64,000 nt of DNA from Ancylobacter novellus. GTDB taxonomy: Bacteria > Pseudomonadota > Alphaproteobacteria > Rhizobiales > Xanthobacteraceae. Positions 52,181 to 61,136 of this stretch are shown here, piece by piece; position 1 is the stretch's first letter, and each line of letters begins with the position of its first letter. A program made the position numbers and the translations under genes. The DNA is taken from the NCBI GenBank assembly GCA_003241485.1, contig QFQD01000003.1, positions 1 to 64,000 on the forward strand, given 5' to 3'. The notes beneath the pieces were generated by a model, which was given only the letters and a program-made list of their open reading frames with translations, had not been told where the DNA came from and made no database searches.

Positions 52181-53539
52181 ATGCTCACGCTGACCTCGCT
52201 GGGCGGTGCAGGCACCGTCACCGGCTCGAAACACCTCCTTGCTCATGATGGAAAGCGCATTCTGATAGACTGCGGTCTGTTCCAAGGCCTGAAGAATTTA
52301 CGCGAGCTCAATTGGGCGCCATTGCTGGTCGAACCCTCGATCATTGATGCCGTCGTATTGACCCACGCCCATCTCTACCATTCCGGCTATCTCCCCAAGC
52401 TGGTGCGTGACGGCTTTCGTGGCCGCATCTTCGCCAGCGGCGCCACCCGCGACGTTGCCGAACTGATCCTCAAGGACAGCGGCCACCTTCAGGAGAAGGA
52501 TGCCGAGTACGCGAACCGCAAAGGTTTCTCCAAGCACAAGCCCGCCCTGCCGCTCTACGGGATTCGCGATGCGGAACGTGCGCTCGAATTCTTCTCGGCC
52601 GTTCCCTTTGGAAGGCCTATTCAGCTTCCAGGCGGCGCGACGCTGACTTTTCGTCATGCCGGTCACATCCTGGGTGCGGCAACCGCCGACGTGGAATGGG
52701 CCGGCCGCCGCATTGCCTTCTCCGGCGATCTCGGACGCTACGGCGACCCGGTCATGCCCGATCCCGAACCGATTCCAGAAGCCGACTACATCGTCATCGA
52801 GTCCACCTACGGAAATCGCGTCCACGAGCCGGGTGACACCACCGAACGCCTCGGCGCTGTCATCGAGCGCACGGTCCAGCGCGGCGGCACCGTGGTGATC
52901 CCGACCTTCGCGGTCGGCCGTGCACAGTCGCTGCTCTATCATCTGTGGAAACTGAAGACCGCGGGCCGGCTTCCAAACATTCCGATCTATCTTGACAGCC
53001 CCATGTCGATCGACGCCACCGACCTGCTTCATGCCCACCGTGCCGATCATCGCCTCGCGCCGGAAGACTGCGGTGCGATCTGCGGGATCGCCACCTATAC
53101 GAGGGACGTCGAAGGTTCCAAGGCGATCACCGCGAGCCCCTTTCCGAAGGTAGTGATCTCGGCGAGCGGCATGGCAACCGGCGGTCGCGTGCTCCATCAT
53201 CTGAAGGCTTTTGCACCTGAACAAAAAAACACGATCCTGTTTTCCGGTTTCCAAGCCGCCGGTACGCGCGGGCGCGCGATGTTGCAGGATGCTCAGGAAA
53301 TCAAGATCCATGGCGAATGGATTCCCGTTCGCGCGGAAGTCGACGATCTGGCGATGCTCTCGGCCCACGCCGACTCCGACGAGCTGATGCGCTGGCTCTC
53401 GGGCTTCCGTCACGGCCCATCACGTGTCTTCATCGTGCATGGAGAGCCTGAGGCGGCTGAGGCGTTGCGCATACGCATCGACAAGGATCTCGCATGGAGC
53501 GCGAGCGTTCCCCGTCAGGATCAGGCGTTCGATCTATGA
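52181..53539 (+). CDS. Beta-CASP metallo-beta-lactamase-fold hydrolase with altered HxHxDH motif
   Basis: 452-residue protein of the RNA-processing-type MBL family (YSH1/CPSF-like). N-terminal MBL part: LTSLGGAGTVTGSKHLL, THAHLYHSGYLPKL, FRHAGHILGAA and IAFSGDLGRYGDP. Beta-CASP part: IESTYGNRVH, TFAVGRAQSLLYHLW, VVISASGMATGGRVLHHLK and SAHADSDELMRWL. The usual HxHxDH motif is HAHLYH: the metal-ligand Asp is Tyr at residue 66. Catalysis may be weakened or changed. It overlaps the next gene by 4 bp, so it belongs to the four-gene operon. Confidence 0.88.
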   Translation: MLTLTSLGGAGTVTGSKHLLAHDGKRILIDCGLFQGLKNLRELNWAPLLVEPSIIDAVVLTHAHLYHSGYLPKLVRDGFRGRIFASGATRDVAELILKDSGHLQEKDAEYANRKGFSKHKPALPLYGIRDAERALEFFSAVPFGRPIQLPGGATLTFRHAGHILGAATADVEWAGRRIAFSGDLGRYGDPVMPDPEPIPEADYIVIESTYGNRVHEPGDTTERLGAVIERTVQRGGTVVIPTFAVGRAQSLLYHLWKLKTAGRLPNIPIYLDSPMSIDATDLLHAHRADHRLAPEDCGAICGIATYTRDVEGSKAITASPFPKVVISASGMATGGRVLHHLKAFAPEQKNTILFSGFQAAGTRGRAMLQDAQEIKIHGEWIPVRAEVDDLAMLSAHADSDELMRWLSGFRHGPSRVFIVHGEPEAAEALRIRIDKDLAWSASVPRQDQAFDL

Positions 53540-55068
53540 TCGTAGCCTCCGAACGGACTGACGCCCTCGTACAGCCAATGCTCCGCGCCAAGCGGCTCGG
53601 CCTCCACACCCAGCATCAGGCGGTGGTCATCATGCGGACCGATTGCCATGTCTGCCGTTCGGAGGGCCTTGCCGCACGCTCCCAGGTCCTCGTTTCAATT
53701 GGCAACCGGCAGGTACAGGCAATCCTCTTTCAGATAGAGGGCGACGAATTGATCGCGCTCGACGAGGTCGCACTTTCTGAGGCCGCCTGGGCGCTCCTCG
53801 GCGTTGCGGATGGCGAGCCCGTCAAAGTCACGCATGCGCCCGCGATCGAATCGTTGGCTAGCGTCCGCCGACGCATCTACGGCAACCGGCTCGACACATC
53901 GGCCCTCGCGGCGATCGTCAAGGATGTTGTCGCGGGCCGATACACCGACGTGCATCTTGCCGCTTTCCTGACGGCGGGCGCCGCCTTGCCTCTTGACGAG
54001 GAGGAGACCGCCAACCTGACAGGTGCGATGGTTGAAGTTGGCGACCGCATGCGCTGGGACGCTCCAATCATCGTCGACAAGCACTGCATCGGTGGCCTGC
54101 CGGGCAATCGCACCACGCCGATCATTGTCGCGATCGTTGCGGCGCAGGGCCTCATCATGCCCAAGACCTCTTCACGGGCCATAACCTCGCCGGCAGGCAC
54201 GGCCGACACAATGGAGACGCTCGCTCCGGTCGACCTCGACATTGTGATGCTCCGGCGCGTAGTGGAGGCTGAAGGTGGCTGCATCGCCTGGGGTGGCGCG
54301 GTGCATCTTAGTCCCGCCGACGACATCTTCGTGCGCGTCGAGCGTGAGCTCGATATCGATACCGAAGGCCAACTCATCGCGTCCGTGCTGTCGAAGAAAA
54401 TTTCCGCTGGCTCAACCCATGTAGTGATCGATATTCCTGTCGGCCCGACTGCCAAGGTTCGCAGCGAGGAGGTCGCCGGTCACCTCGCCGAGCGCATGGG
54501 GGCGGTCGCCGCGCGCTTCGGCCTGTCCGCGATATGTCTCCAGACCGATGGCTCACAGCCGGTCGGCAGGGGGATCGGGCCGGCCCTTGAGGCTCTCGAT
54601 GTCCTGGCTGTCCTTCAAAACGCCAGTAGCGCGCCGGACGATCTCAGGAGGCGCGCTATGACGCTTGCGGGCGCAGCACTCGAAATCGGTGGGAAAGCCG
54701 AAAAAGGCCAGGGGACGCGATTGGCGCTCGAAACGCTCGCCGACGGCCGGGCCTGGAGGAAGTTCGAAGCGATCTGTGAGGCACAGGGTGGAATGCGCAC
54801 GCCCCCGACTGCGGCCAACGTCCATCCGCTTATGGCGCCGCACCCAGGACGCGTCGTTCATGTCGACAATCGAAGGCTCGCCCGACTTGCCAAACTCGCT
54901 GGGGCGCCCGAGGCCAAGGCCGCCGGCGTTCGCATGGACGTGCGGTTGGGCGACGAGGTCGAACAGGGTCAGCCAATGCTTCATGTCCATGCCGAGACGC
55001 GTGCCGAACTCTCCTATGCCCTGGAATACGCCGCCCGGTCCGGCGATATCGTCAAGGTCGAACCATGA
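53536..55068 (+). CDS. Thymidine/AMP phosphorylase-family enzyme
   Basis: 510 residues from ATG 53536 (ATGA overlap with the hydrolase). The N-terminal extension and size match the thymidine phosphorylase/AMP phosphorylase branch rather than short DeoA. Motifs: VDKHCIGGLPGNRTTPIIVA, TSSRAITSPAGTADTMETLA, GGAVHLSPADDIF and DGSQPVGRGIGPALEA. AMP phosphorylases release ribose 1,5-bisphosphate from nucleoside monophosphates. With Prs and a phosphoketolase-like enzyme next to it, a nucleotide-ribose salvage route is plausible but unproven. Confidence 0.88.
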   Translation: MIVASERTDALVQPMLRAKRLGLHTQHQAVVIMRTDCHVCRSEGLAARSQVLVSIGNRQVQAILFQIEGDELIALDEVALSEAAWALLGVADGEPVKVTHAPAIESLASVRRRIYGNRLDTSALAAIVKDVVAGRYTDVHLAAFLTAGAALPLDEEETANLTGAMVEVGDRMRWDAPIIVDKHCIGGLPGNRTTPIIVAIVAAQGLIMPKTSSRAITSPAGTADTMETLAPVDLDIVMLRRVVEAEGGCIAWGGAVHLSPADDIFVRVERELDIDTEGQLIASVLSKKISAGSTHVVIDIPVGPTAKVRSEEVAGHLAERMGAVAARFGLSAICLQTDGSQPVGRGIGPALEALDVLAVLQNASSAPDDLRRRAMTLAGAALEIGGKAEKGQGTRLALETLADGRAWRKFEAICEAQGGMRTPPTAANVHPLMAPHPGRVVHVDNRRLARLAKLAGAPEAKAAGVRMDVRLGDEVEQGQPMLHVHAETRAELSYALEYAARSGDIVKVEP

Positions 55069-55163
55069 GGCGGCCGTTGGTTCTCGCCCATGTAGCGACA
55101 ACGCCTTACGATCAATTCTATCGGTGCGACAAGCTACCGCTCAAGATGAACAGGCGGCAATCG

Positions 55164-55182
55164 TGATCAGCTGCGCTGATCA
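55164..55182. promoter_or_regulatory. 8-bp stem, 3-nt loop hairpin before mgtC
   Basis: TGATCAGC-TGC-GCTGATCA lies 16 bp upstream of the mgtC-like start and about 95 bp after the phosphorylase gene. It is a perfect dyad and may be an operator or an mRNA structure covering the mgtC leader. Confidence 0.5.
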
Positions 55183-55197
55183 TGTGACTCTACCATC

Positions 55198-56496
55198 ATG
55201 GACCAGGCCATGGACGTCTTGATCTTGCAGCTCGGTCTGTCACTTGCCATCGGGTTGCTCGTCGGCCTGGAGCGTGGGTGGCACGAGCGCGACACTCCGG
55301 ATGGCGGGCGGGCGGCGGGTATCCGGACATACGGAATTTCCGGACTGCTCGGCGGGGTTGCGGCGGCTCTCAGCGCCAGCCTCGACGCCCCCTCCATCCT
55401 GATCGCAGGCTTCCTCGCCTTCACTGCGGTCTTCGCCTGGTACAAGGCACGCGAATCTCTCCACGAGGAGGATTACAGCGTGACTGGGATCATCGCCGCT
55501 CTGGGCGTGTTCGCTCTGGGGGCGCTTGCCGTCGTCGGGGATCAACGTGCCGCGGCTGCCGGCGGGGCTGCGCTCGCCGCCGTCCTCGCCAGTCGCGAAC
55601 TTCTGCACGGGCTTCTCAGGCGAATTTCCTGGATCGAGCTCCGTTCGGCTCTGGTGCTCGCCGTGATGACGGCGATCATCCTGCCACTGCTGCCCGATCG
55701 AGCCATCGATCCATGGGGCGGGTTCAATCCCCGGCAGGTATGGCTCTTCACCGTGCTGACGGCTGCGATCTCTTTCCTCGGCTACATCGCGGTCCGGGCC
55801 CTCGGCACGACCCGGGGTGTTCTGGTCAGCGGTCTTGCAGGAGCCGTCATCTCGTCCACCGCCGTAACACTCTCGCTGGCGCGGACGGCCAAGACGGGAG
55901 GGGATTCCCGGCCATTGGTGGGTGCCGCGATCCTTGCGGCGGGCGTTTCTGTGATCCGGGTCACCGCCATCATCGCCATCGTCGCGCCGTCCGTGCTGGG
56001 CGTCGCGGGGCTGGCCATCCTGGCCGCAATAGCCAGCTTTGCAATCTGCGGCATTTCCCTCCTGCTGTCGCGCCACACCATTTCGGGCGAAGGTCCGCAA
56101 CCGCCGGGCAACCCTTTCGAGGTGGGACCGCTGATCCTGTTTGCGGGGCTCTTCGCGGTCGTCTCCACCTTGAGCGCCGCCCTTTCGGTCGGAAGCAGTG
56201 GCGGGATGGTGGCGACCTCCGCCATCTCGGGACTATTCGACGTAGATGTCGCGGTGCTGAGCGCGTTGCGGCTGCTCGGACAGCCGGCAACCATCGAGGC
56301 GGTTGGACACGCCGCGCTTCTGGCGCTCGCCACGAATGCCATTGGCCGCCTGACAATCGCCGCCGCTGCGGGGCCGGTTCGCTTCTGGCTCCCGCTGGCG
56401 GGCGCCACCGTGGTGTCCATTGCGCTCGGCTATGCCGCCTTTGCGACGCTGCCGCATTTCGAGTGGCCGAGCCCGTCCGCCGTGACCGGGTCTTGA
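55198..56496 (+). CDS. MgtC/SapB-family membrane protein with DUF4010 domain
   Basis: 432 residues, mostly membrane helices (about 11-12 predicted). The N-terminal MgtC part has LSLAIGLLVGLERGWHERD and GIRTYGISGLLGGVAAAL; the C-terminal part is DUF4010-like (VLVSGLAGAVISSTAVTLSL, VATSAISGLFDVDVAVLSAL). Function of these long MgtC-like proteins is unknown; short MgtC affects magnesium and proton balance. It has its own leader with a hairpin. Confidence 0.9.
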   Translation: MDQAMDVLILQLGLSLAIGLLVGLERGWHERDTPDGGRAAGIRTYGISGLLGGVAAALSASLDAPSILIAGFLAFTAVFAWYKARESLHEEDYSVTGIIAALGVFALGALAVVGDQRAAAAGGAALAAVLASRELLHGLLRRISWIELRSALVLAVMTAIILPLLPDRAIDPWGGFNPRQVWLFTVLTAAISFLGYIAVRALGTTRGVLVSGLAGAVISSTAVTLSLARTAKTGGDSRPLVGAAILAAGVSVIRVTAIIAIVAPSVLGVAGLAILAAIASFAICGISLLLSRHTISGEGPQPPGNPFEVGPLILFAGLFAVVSTLSAALSVGSSGGMVATSAISGLFDVDVAVLSALRLLGQPATIEAVGHAALLALATNAIGRLTIAAAAGPVRFWLPLAGATVVSIALGYAAFATLPHFEWPSPSAVTGS

Positions 56497-56738
56497 ATGG
56501 ATGACACGGGAGCATATTCCATCGCCCTGCACCCGGGCAACTTTGCCGAGGAGGGAGCTCGGTGCCTGAAGCCGCGGCAGAATTCTCCTCGTCTGCCCGA
56601 CCTCATGTTGTTTAGACGGGATGATCTGAGCACTGTCCGTGAGTTCGGCATTGTTAAACTCGGCGTCACGGCACATCGGGATGGCTCCGGAATGGAGTAC
56701 AGCTCCCGGCCATCTCCGTTCCGACAGCGCACCATAGC

Positions 56739-56767
56739 GCCGGTCCGCTGCATGCCAGCGGACCGGC
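56739..56767. terminator. 12-bp stem hairpin between convergent mgtC-like and copZ genes
   Basis: GCCGGTCCGCTG-CATGC-CAGCGGACCGGC, a perfect 12-bp stem with a 5-nt loop. It lies 30 bp past the copZ stop and 240 bp past the mgtC-like stop, a place where two convergent transcripts must end. There is no clean T-run on either strand, so efficiency is uncertain. The rest of 56497-56796 holds no supported gene. Confidence 0.6.
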
Positions 56768-56796
56768 TCCTATCCTTGCCCCGCGAGAAAAATGCC

Positions 56797-57000
56797 TCAG
56801 CCGGTTTGAACCTCCGCAGGATAGCCTGCGGATTTAAGCACCGCGCAGATTTGATCGACGCCCGCCCTGCTCTCCAGTCTCACGATCTTCAGTGCCTGAT
56901 CGACGTCAATCCTGGCGTCGGCGTCGATGCTCTTAAGGGCTTTGGTGACGGTTGCAGCGCAGCCGCCGCAGTTCATGTTGGGGATTTTCAAATTGACCAT
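56797..57000 (-). CDS. copZ: CopZ-type copper chaperone (heavy-metal-associated domain)
   Basis: 67-residue single HMA domain with the Cu(I)-binding motif IPNMNCGGCAATV near the N-terminus, and the usual GYPAEVQTG end. It would carry cytosolic Cu(I) to CopA and CueR. It reads away from copA, from a promoter whose CueR-type operator is the mirror image of the copA one. Confidence 0.93.
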   Translation of the reverse strand: MVNLKIPNMNCGGCAATVTKALKSIDADARIDVDQALKIVRLESRAGVDQICAVLKSAGYPAEVQTG

Positions 57001-57036
57001 GGCACTCTCCTTGATTTGCCTTTCATGAGTGAAAGT

Positions 57037-57062
57037 GGGGCTTCCAACAATGGGAAGGTCAA
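57037..57062 (-). promoter_or_regulatory. CueR-type promoter for copZ
   Basis: Read on the minus strand: -35 TTGACC (57062-57057), a 19-bp spacer containing the dyad CTTCCCATTGTTGGAAG, and -10 CACTTT (57037-57032). The 19-bp spacer with a central dyad is the hallmark of promoters activated by MerR/CueR. It is the exact inverted copy of 57098-57123. Confidence 0.88.
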
Positions 57063-57097
57063 TAGGTCTGCCCGCCGAAAAATCGCATCAATCGGCG

Positions 57098-57123
57098 TTG
57101 ACCTTCCCATTGTTGGAAGCCCC
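57098..57123 (+). promoter_or_regulatory. CueR-type promoter for copA-cueR
   Basis: -35 TTGACC (57098-57103), a 19-bp spacer with the dyad CTTCCCATTGTTGGAAG, then -10 CATGTT (57123-57128). It is very close to the E. coli copA CueR site. A 26-bp perfect inverted copy lies 35 bp away driving copZ. Confidence 0.9.
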
Positions 57124-57160
57124 ATGTTTGCGGTTAGCCGTGATTCATGGAGCTGACGAC

Positions 57161-59707
57161 ATGCCGACCTCAACCGCATTCGCCGAGCTTGACGCGCCAT
57201 CCGCCACACTACGGCTGCGCGTCGAAGGAATGTCCTGCGCGTCGTGCGTGGGGAGAGTCGAGAACGCCTTGAAGGCACTGCCAGGGGTGACGCGCACTTC
57301 GGTCAATCTCGTGACGGAGCGCGCAGTGGTCGATTTCTCCGTACAACCTGACCCGCTTGCCGTGATCGGAGCGGTCAAGACCGCCGGCTACGAGGTCGTT
57401 AGCGAGACGGCGGAACTCCTCGTCGAAGGAATGAGCTGTGCGTCCTGTGTTGGACGCGTCGAGAAGGTCCTGAAGGCGCTTCCCGGCGTTCTTGATGCTT
57501 CGGTCAACCTGGCGACTGAAAAGGCCCGCATCGACTATCTCGGCGGTTCTGTTTCCACCTCAGACATGATTGCCGCAGTCGCGAGCGCCGGCTATGGCGC
57601 GCGCACAGTGACGAAAGGAGCGGTCGCCAAGGACGAGGAAGCCGCTCGGCGCGAGCGGGAAATGCGTTCCCTGCGCAACGCGCTGCTGCTTGCAGCGGTC
57701 CTCACCGTACCGGTGGTGGTGCTCGAAATGGGCAGTCACCTGGTTTCCGCGATCCATATGTGGGTGATGGAGACCATCGGGCAGAAGGGCAACTGGTATC
57801 TGCAGTTTGCCCTGACGACGCTGGTGCTGTTCGGTCCCGGCCTGCGTTTTTTCGTCAAGGGCGTCCCGGCGCTGTTGCGCGGCGGCCCCGACATGAACAC
57901 GCTCGTCAGCCTCGGCACCGGCGCGGCCTGGGCCTATTCCGTGGTCGCCACCTTCGCGCCTGGGCTGCTGCCGGAAGGCACCCATAGCGTCTACTATGAA
58001 GCGGCGGCTGTGATCGTTGCGCTGATCCTGCTCGGCCGCTGGCTCGAGGCGCGCGCAAAGGGTCGCACAAGCGAGGCGATCAAGCAGTTGGTGGGCCTGC
58101 AGGCGAAGACGGCGCAGGTCCTCCGCGACGGGAAGGTCGTGCAGGTTTCCCCCTCAGAGGTGGTTGCCGGCGACATCGTGCAAGTGCGTCCTGGCGAGCG
58201 CGTGCCGGTCGATGGCGAAGTGCTCGATGGTTCGTCCTTCATCGACGAGTCCATGATCACGGGCGAGCCGATCCCGATCCAAAAGAGCGTGGGCGCGGCA
58301 GTCGTCGGTGGCACGATCAACAAGACGGGCAGCATCACCTTCCGCGCCGACAAGGTCGGCGGCGACACCGTGCTGGCACAGATCATCCGCATGGTCGAAG
58401 AGGCGCAGGGCTCCAAGCTGCCGATCCAGGCGCTCGTCGACCGCGTGACGGGCGTCTTCGTCCCGATCGTCATGGGTATCGCGGCATTGACCTTCGTTGT
58501 CTGGCTGGTGTTTGGTCCCGATCCGGCGCTTGCGTTCGCGCTGGTCAACGGTGTCTCGGTCCTGATTATCGCCTGCCCATGCGCAATGGGTCTCGCCACG
58601 CCGACGTCGATCATGGTCGGCACCGGGCGAGCCGCAAGGATGGGGGTTCTGTTCCGCAAGGGCGAAGCGCTCCAGACTCTGAGGGGCGCGAAAGCCATCG
58701 GCCTCGACAAGACCGGCACGCTGACGAAAGGTCGGCCCGAACTGACCGACCTGTCGGTGGTTGGCGGGTTCCAGGAGTCCGATGTGCTGTCCCTGGTTGC
58801 GGCCGTTGAAGAACGCTCCGAGCATCCGATTGCGGAAGCCATTGTTACCGCGACGAAGCAGCGCAATCTTGCCTTCGGTTCCGTTCAGACCTTCGAGTCT
58901 GTGCCGGGATTCGGCGTCGCTGCGACCGTTGATGGTCGCCAGGTCGAGATCGGCGCGGATCGCTACATGAAGAAGCTCGGCTACGACCTCGCGGAGGTTG
59001 AGCCGATCGGCCGGCGCTTGGCGAGCCAAGGCAAGAGCCCGCTCTATGCTGCGATCGACGGCCGGCTCGCCGCGGCGATTGCCGTCGCCGATCCGATCAA
59101 GCCGACAACACGCGATTCGATCGCGGCGCTGCACCAGCTCGGGATCAAAGTGGCGATGATCACTGGCGACAACGCCGGCACCGCCAACGCCATCGCCACG
59201 CAGCTCGGCATCGACGAAGTGATGGCGGAGGTTCTGCCAGACGGCAAGGTGGAGGCGATCAAGGCGCTGCGCCAACACTTCGGAGCCGTGGCCTTTGTCG
59301 GCGATGGCATCAATGATGCCCCCGCGCTCGCCGAGGCCGATGTAGGCATCGCGATCGGGACCGGCACAGATGTGGCGATCGAGGCTGCCGACGTCGTGTT
59401 GATGTCGGGCGATCTGCGCGGCGTGGTCAACGCCATCGCTCTCAGCAAGGCGACCATCCGCAACATCCAGCAGAACCTGTTCTGGGCCTTCGCCTATAAC
59501 GCCAGCCTGATCCCGGTGGCAGCCGGCGTCCTCTATCCGTTCAACGGGACGTTGCTCTCGCCGATCTTCGCGGCTGGCGCGATGGCGGCATCGAGCGTCT
59601 TCGTGCTCGGCAATGCGCTCCGTCTGAAGCGCTTCCAGCCGCCGATGATCGCGGACACAGCTCCCGCGATGCGGGCGCATGAACCAACGCTTGTTCCGGC
59701 CGAGTGA
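57161..59707 (+). CDS. copA: CopA-type Cu(I)-exporting P-type ATPase with two HMA domains
   Basis: 848 residues from ATG 57161 (the frame is open upstream but crosses the promoter). Two N-terminal metal-binding domains have GMSCASC with Cys 26/29 and 93/96. Membrane CPC motif: IIACPCAMGLATP. Catalytic motifs: SMITGEP, LDKTGTLTKG, SEHPIAEA, MITGDNAG and GDGINDAPALAEADVG. It pumps cytosolic Cu(I) to the periplasm. It is directly under the CueR-type promoter and co-transcribed with cueR 33 bp downstream. Confidence 0.95.
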   Translation: MPTSTAFAELDAPSATLRLRVEGMSCASCVGRVENALKALPGVTRTSVNLVTERAVVDFSVQPDPLAVIGAVKTAGYEVVSETAELLVEGMSCASCVGRVEKVLKALPGVLDASVNLATEKARIDYLGGSVSTSDMIAAVASAGYGARTVTKGAVAKDEEAARREREMRSLRNALLLAAVLTVPVVVLEMGSHLVSAIHMWVMETIGQKGNWYLQFALTTLVLFGPGLRFFVKGVPALLRGGPDMNTLVSLGTGAAWAYSVVATFAPGLLPEGTHSVYYEAAAVIVALILLGRWLEARAKGRTSEAIKQLVGLQAKTAQVLRDGKVVQVSPSEVVAGDIVQVRPGERVPVDGEVLDGSSFIDESMITGEPIPIQKSVGAAVVGGTINKTGSITFRADKVGGDTVLAQIIRMVEEAQGSKLPIQALVDRVTGVFVPIVMGIAALTFVVWLVFGPDPALAFALVNGVSVLIIACPCAMGLATPTSIMVGTGRAARMGVLFRKGEALQTLRGAKAIGLDKTGTLTKGRPELTDLSVVGGFQESDVLSLVAAVEERSEHPIAEAIVTATKQRNLAFGSVQTFESVPGFGVAATVDGRQVEIGADRYMKKLGYDLAEVEPIGRRLASQGKSPLYAAIDGRLAAAIAVADPIKPTTRDSIAALHQLGIKVAMITGDNAGTANAIATQLGIDEVMAEVLPDGKVEAIKALRQHFGAVAFVGDGINDAPALAEADVGIAIGTGTDVAIEAADVVLMSGDLRGVVNAIALSKATIRNIQQNLFWAFAYNASLIPVAAGVLYPFNGTLLSPIFAAGAMAASSVFVLGNALRLKRFQPPMIADTAPAMRAHEPTLVPAE

Positions 59708-59740
59708 CCCCAGCGAAGGCGCAGTAGGAGTATTTGGAGC

Positions 59741-60232
59741 ATGAACATCGGTGAGGCAGCGAAGCGTTCGGGCGTCAACTCCAAGATGATCCGATACTAT
59801 GAATCTATCGGATTGACGGAAGCGGCAACCCGGCAGGGATCGGGATATCGCGACTATTCGGACAATGACGTTCATGCATTGCGCTTTATCCGTCGAGCTC
59901 GAGACCTCGGCTTCTCTGTCAAGCAGATCGGCGATCTTCTGGCACTGTGGCGTGATCGGGATCGCAGCAGCGCCGATGTTAAGGCGATCTCCCTCCAGCA
60001 CGTGCGGGACCTGCAGGACAAAAAGCGGGCCATAGAGGACATGATCGCGACACTCAGCAACCTCGCTCAGCATTGCCATGGCGACGGACGACCAGACTGC
60101 CCGATCATCGCCAATCTCGCCGATGCGGACGTCAAAGCGCGTGAGCCTCAAGCCAAGAGCCGTCCAAGCGCAGCTCCTATCGCTCCCCTCGAAAGGGGTC
60201 ATCCCGGGCGGACGTCCTCCCGTCGAACTTGA
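59741..60232 (+). CDS. cueR: CueR, Cu(I)-responsive MerR-family regulator
   Basis: 163 residues. The N-terminal winged helix is MNIGEAAKRSGVNSKMIRYY with a typical dimer helix. The metal-binding loop is CHGDGRPDC, with Cys at 112 and 120, the same positions as in E. coli CueR. The last 30 residues are an unstructured extension. An SD (GGAG) precedes the ATG. Being the second gene of the copA operon, it should activate both copA-cueR and copZ through the mirrored sites at 57037-57123. Confidence 0.94.
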   Translation: MNIGEAAKRSGVNSKMIRYYESIGLTEAATRQGSGYRDYSDNDVHALRFIRRARDLGFSVKQIGDLLALWRDRDRSSADVKAISLQHVRDLQDKKRAIEDMIATLSNLAQHCHGDGRPDCPIIANLADADVKAREPQAKSRPSAAPIAPLERGHPGRTSSRRT

Positions 60233-60421
60233 CCTTGGAAAAACGAAGAACAAGCTTCTCGCCCTGCCGCATCATCATCGATGGAACTGGATCGCTTCAA
60301 GCCTGCCGGCCATGCTGGTTTCTTCGCCAGATCCTTCGAACTCGATTCTTCAATATCTCCGCGGCCGCCCACCGCGTCGCGGAATCATCCTGAACTAGCA
60401 ATGGCGCAAGATCTCCGCATC

Positions 60422-60452
60422 TGATCCGGGCAGTGCCCGATCCGGCAGCCCG
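60422..60452. terminator. Possible hairpins between convergent cueR and DUF6629 genes
   Basis: An imperfect stem around CGGGC-AGT-GCCCG (60427-60440) and a small stem CAGCC-CGTTA-GGCTG (just after, reaching 60460) lie where two convergent transcripts should end. No good T-run. Low certainty. Confidence 0.35.
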
Positions 60453-61130
60453 TTAGGCTGTGCCCATCGCCGACTTGGGTCGCGGCTTGCGCAATATCAT
60501 CGCGACCAGATAGAGCGACATGAGCGCCCCACCGAAGCAGAAGACGGAGATATAGGCGTAGGCAAAGAAAATGTATGTCACCGCAAGAACGCCTACGACC
60601 AGCAAGCCGAAGACCTTCACGGCGCGGTCACGCGACAACAGGAATGGAACCGTGACGAGCGCCGCGTAAATGACATAGGTTGTTTCCCGCGTCACCACGA
60701 AGTCGAGGAGATTGACATCTTGGTAGCGGACTGCCCTTTCGAGGAACGTTGTCGTCAGCCAGCCTTCATGCGCGAAATACGGCACGTATTGCAGTGCGCC
60801 TAGCATGCCCCCGGCGATGGCGAAGAATAGATAGAGGCTTCGGCGGCGCCCGTCCTCGATGAAGTAGGTCGAGACCGGCGCCCCGACCGGCCAAGCGAGC
60901 CAAGTAAAGAACATATAGGCCAGCGAATACCGCGCCACGAGATCTTGATCAGCCCACTGCCCGGCAGTCCATACGAGCCCTTCCGTCGCTTGTTGGACTC
61001 CGAACAGAAAGGGTAGGGCAGAGATCGCGATGTATCGGCGATCGGTCTGCCAGGCAAGATAGGTGCTCAAGACCCCCGCAGGCATCAGAATGGCAGCGGC
61101 TGTGAAGCTCGCTTTTGCAGATAGGCACAT
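60453..61130 (-). CDS. DUF6629-family membrane protein
   Basis: 225 residues with about seven predicted helices. The start MCLSAKASFTAAAILMPAG and FLFGVQQATEGLVW are family marks. No function is known. It starts 6 bp after the CBS-BON gene stop on the same strand, so the two are probably co-transcribed. Confidence 0.8.
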   Translation of the reverse strand: MCLSAKASFTAAAILMPAGVLSTYLAWQTDRRYIAISALPFLFGVQQATEGLVWTAGQWADQDLVARYSLAYMFFTWLAWPVGAPVSTYFIEDGRRRSLYLFFAIAGGMLGALQYVPYFAHEGWLTTTFLERAVRYQDVNLLDFVVTRETTYVIYAALVTVPFLLSRDRAVKVFGLLVVGVLAVTYIFFAYAYISVFCFGGALMSLYLVAMILRKPRPKSAMGTA

Positions 61131-61136
61131 CTCAGA

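Noticed and set aside
57029..57160. Longer copA start
   Set aside because: Would translate through the CueR promoter; MPTSTAF at 57161 precedes the first metal-binding domain correctly.
60233..60398. Open frame after cueR
   Set aside because: Continuation of a shadow frame with no start signal or domain.
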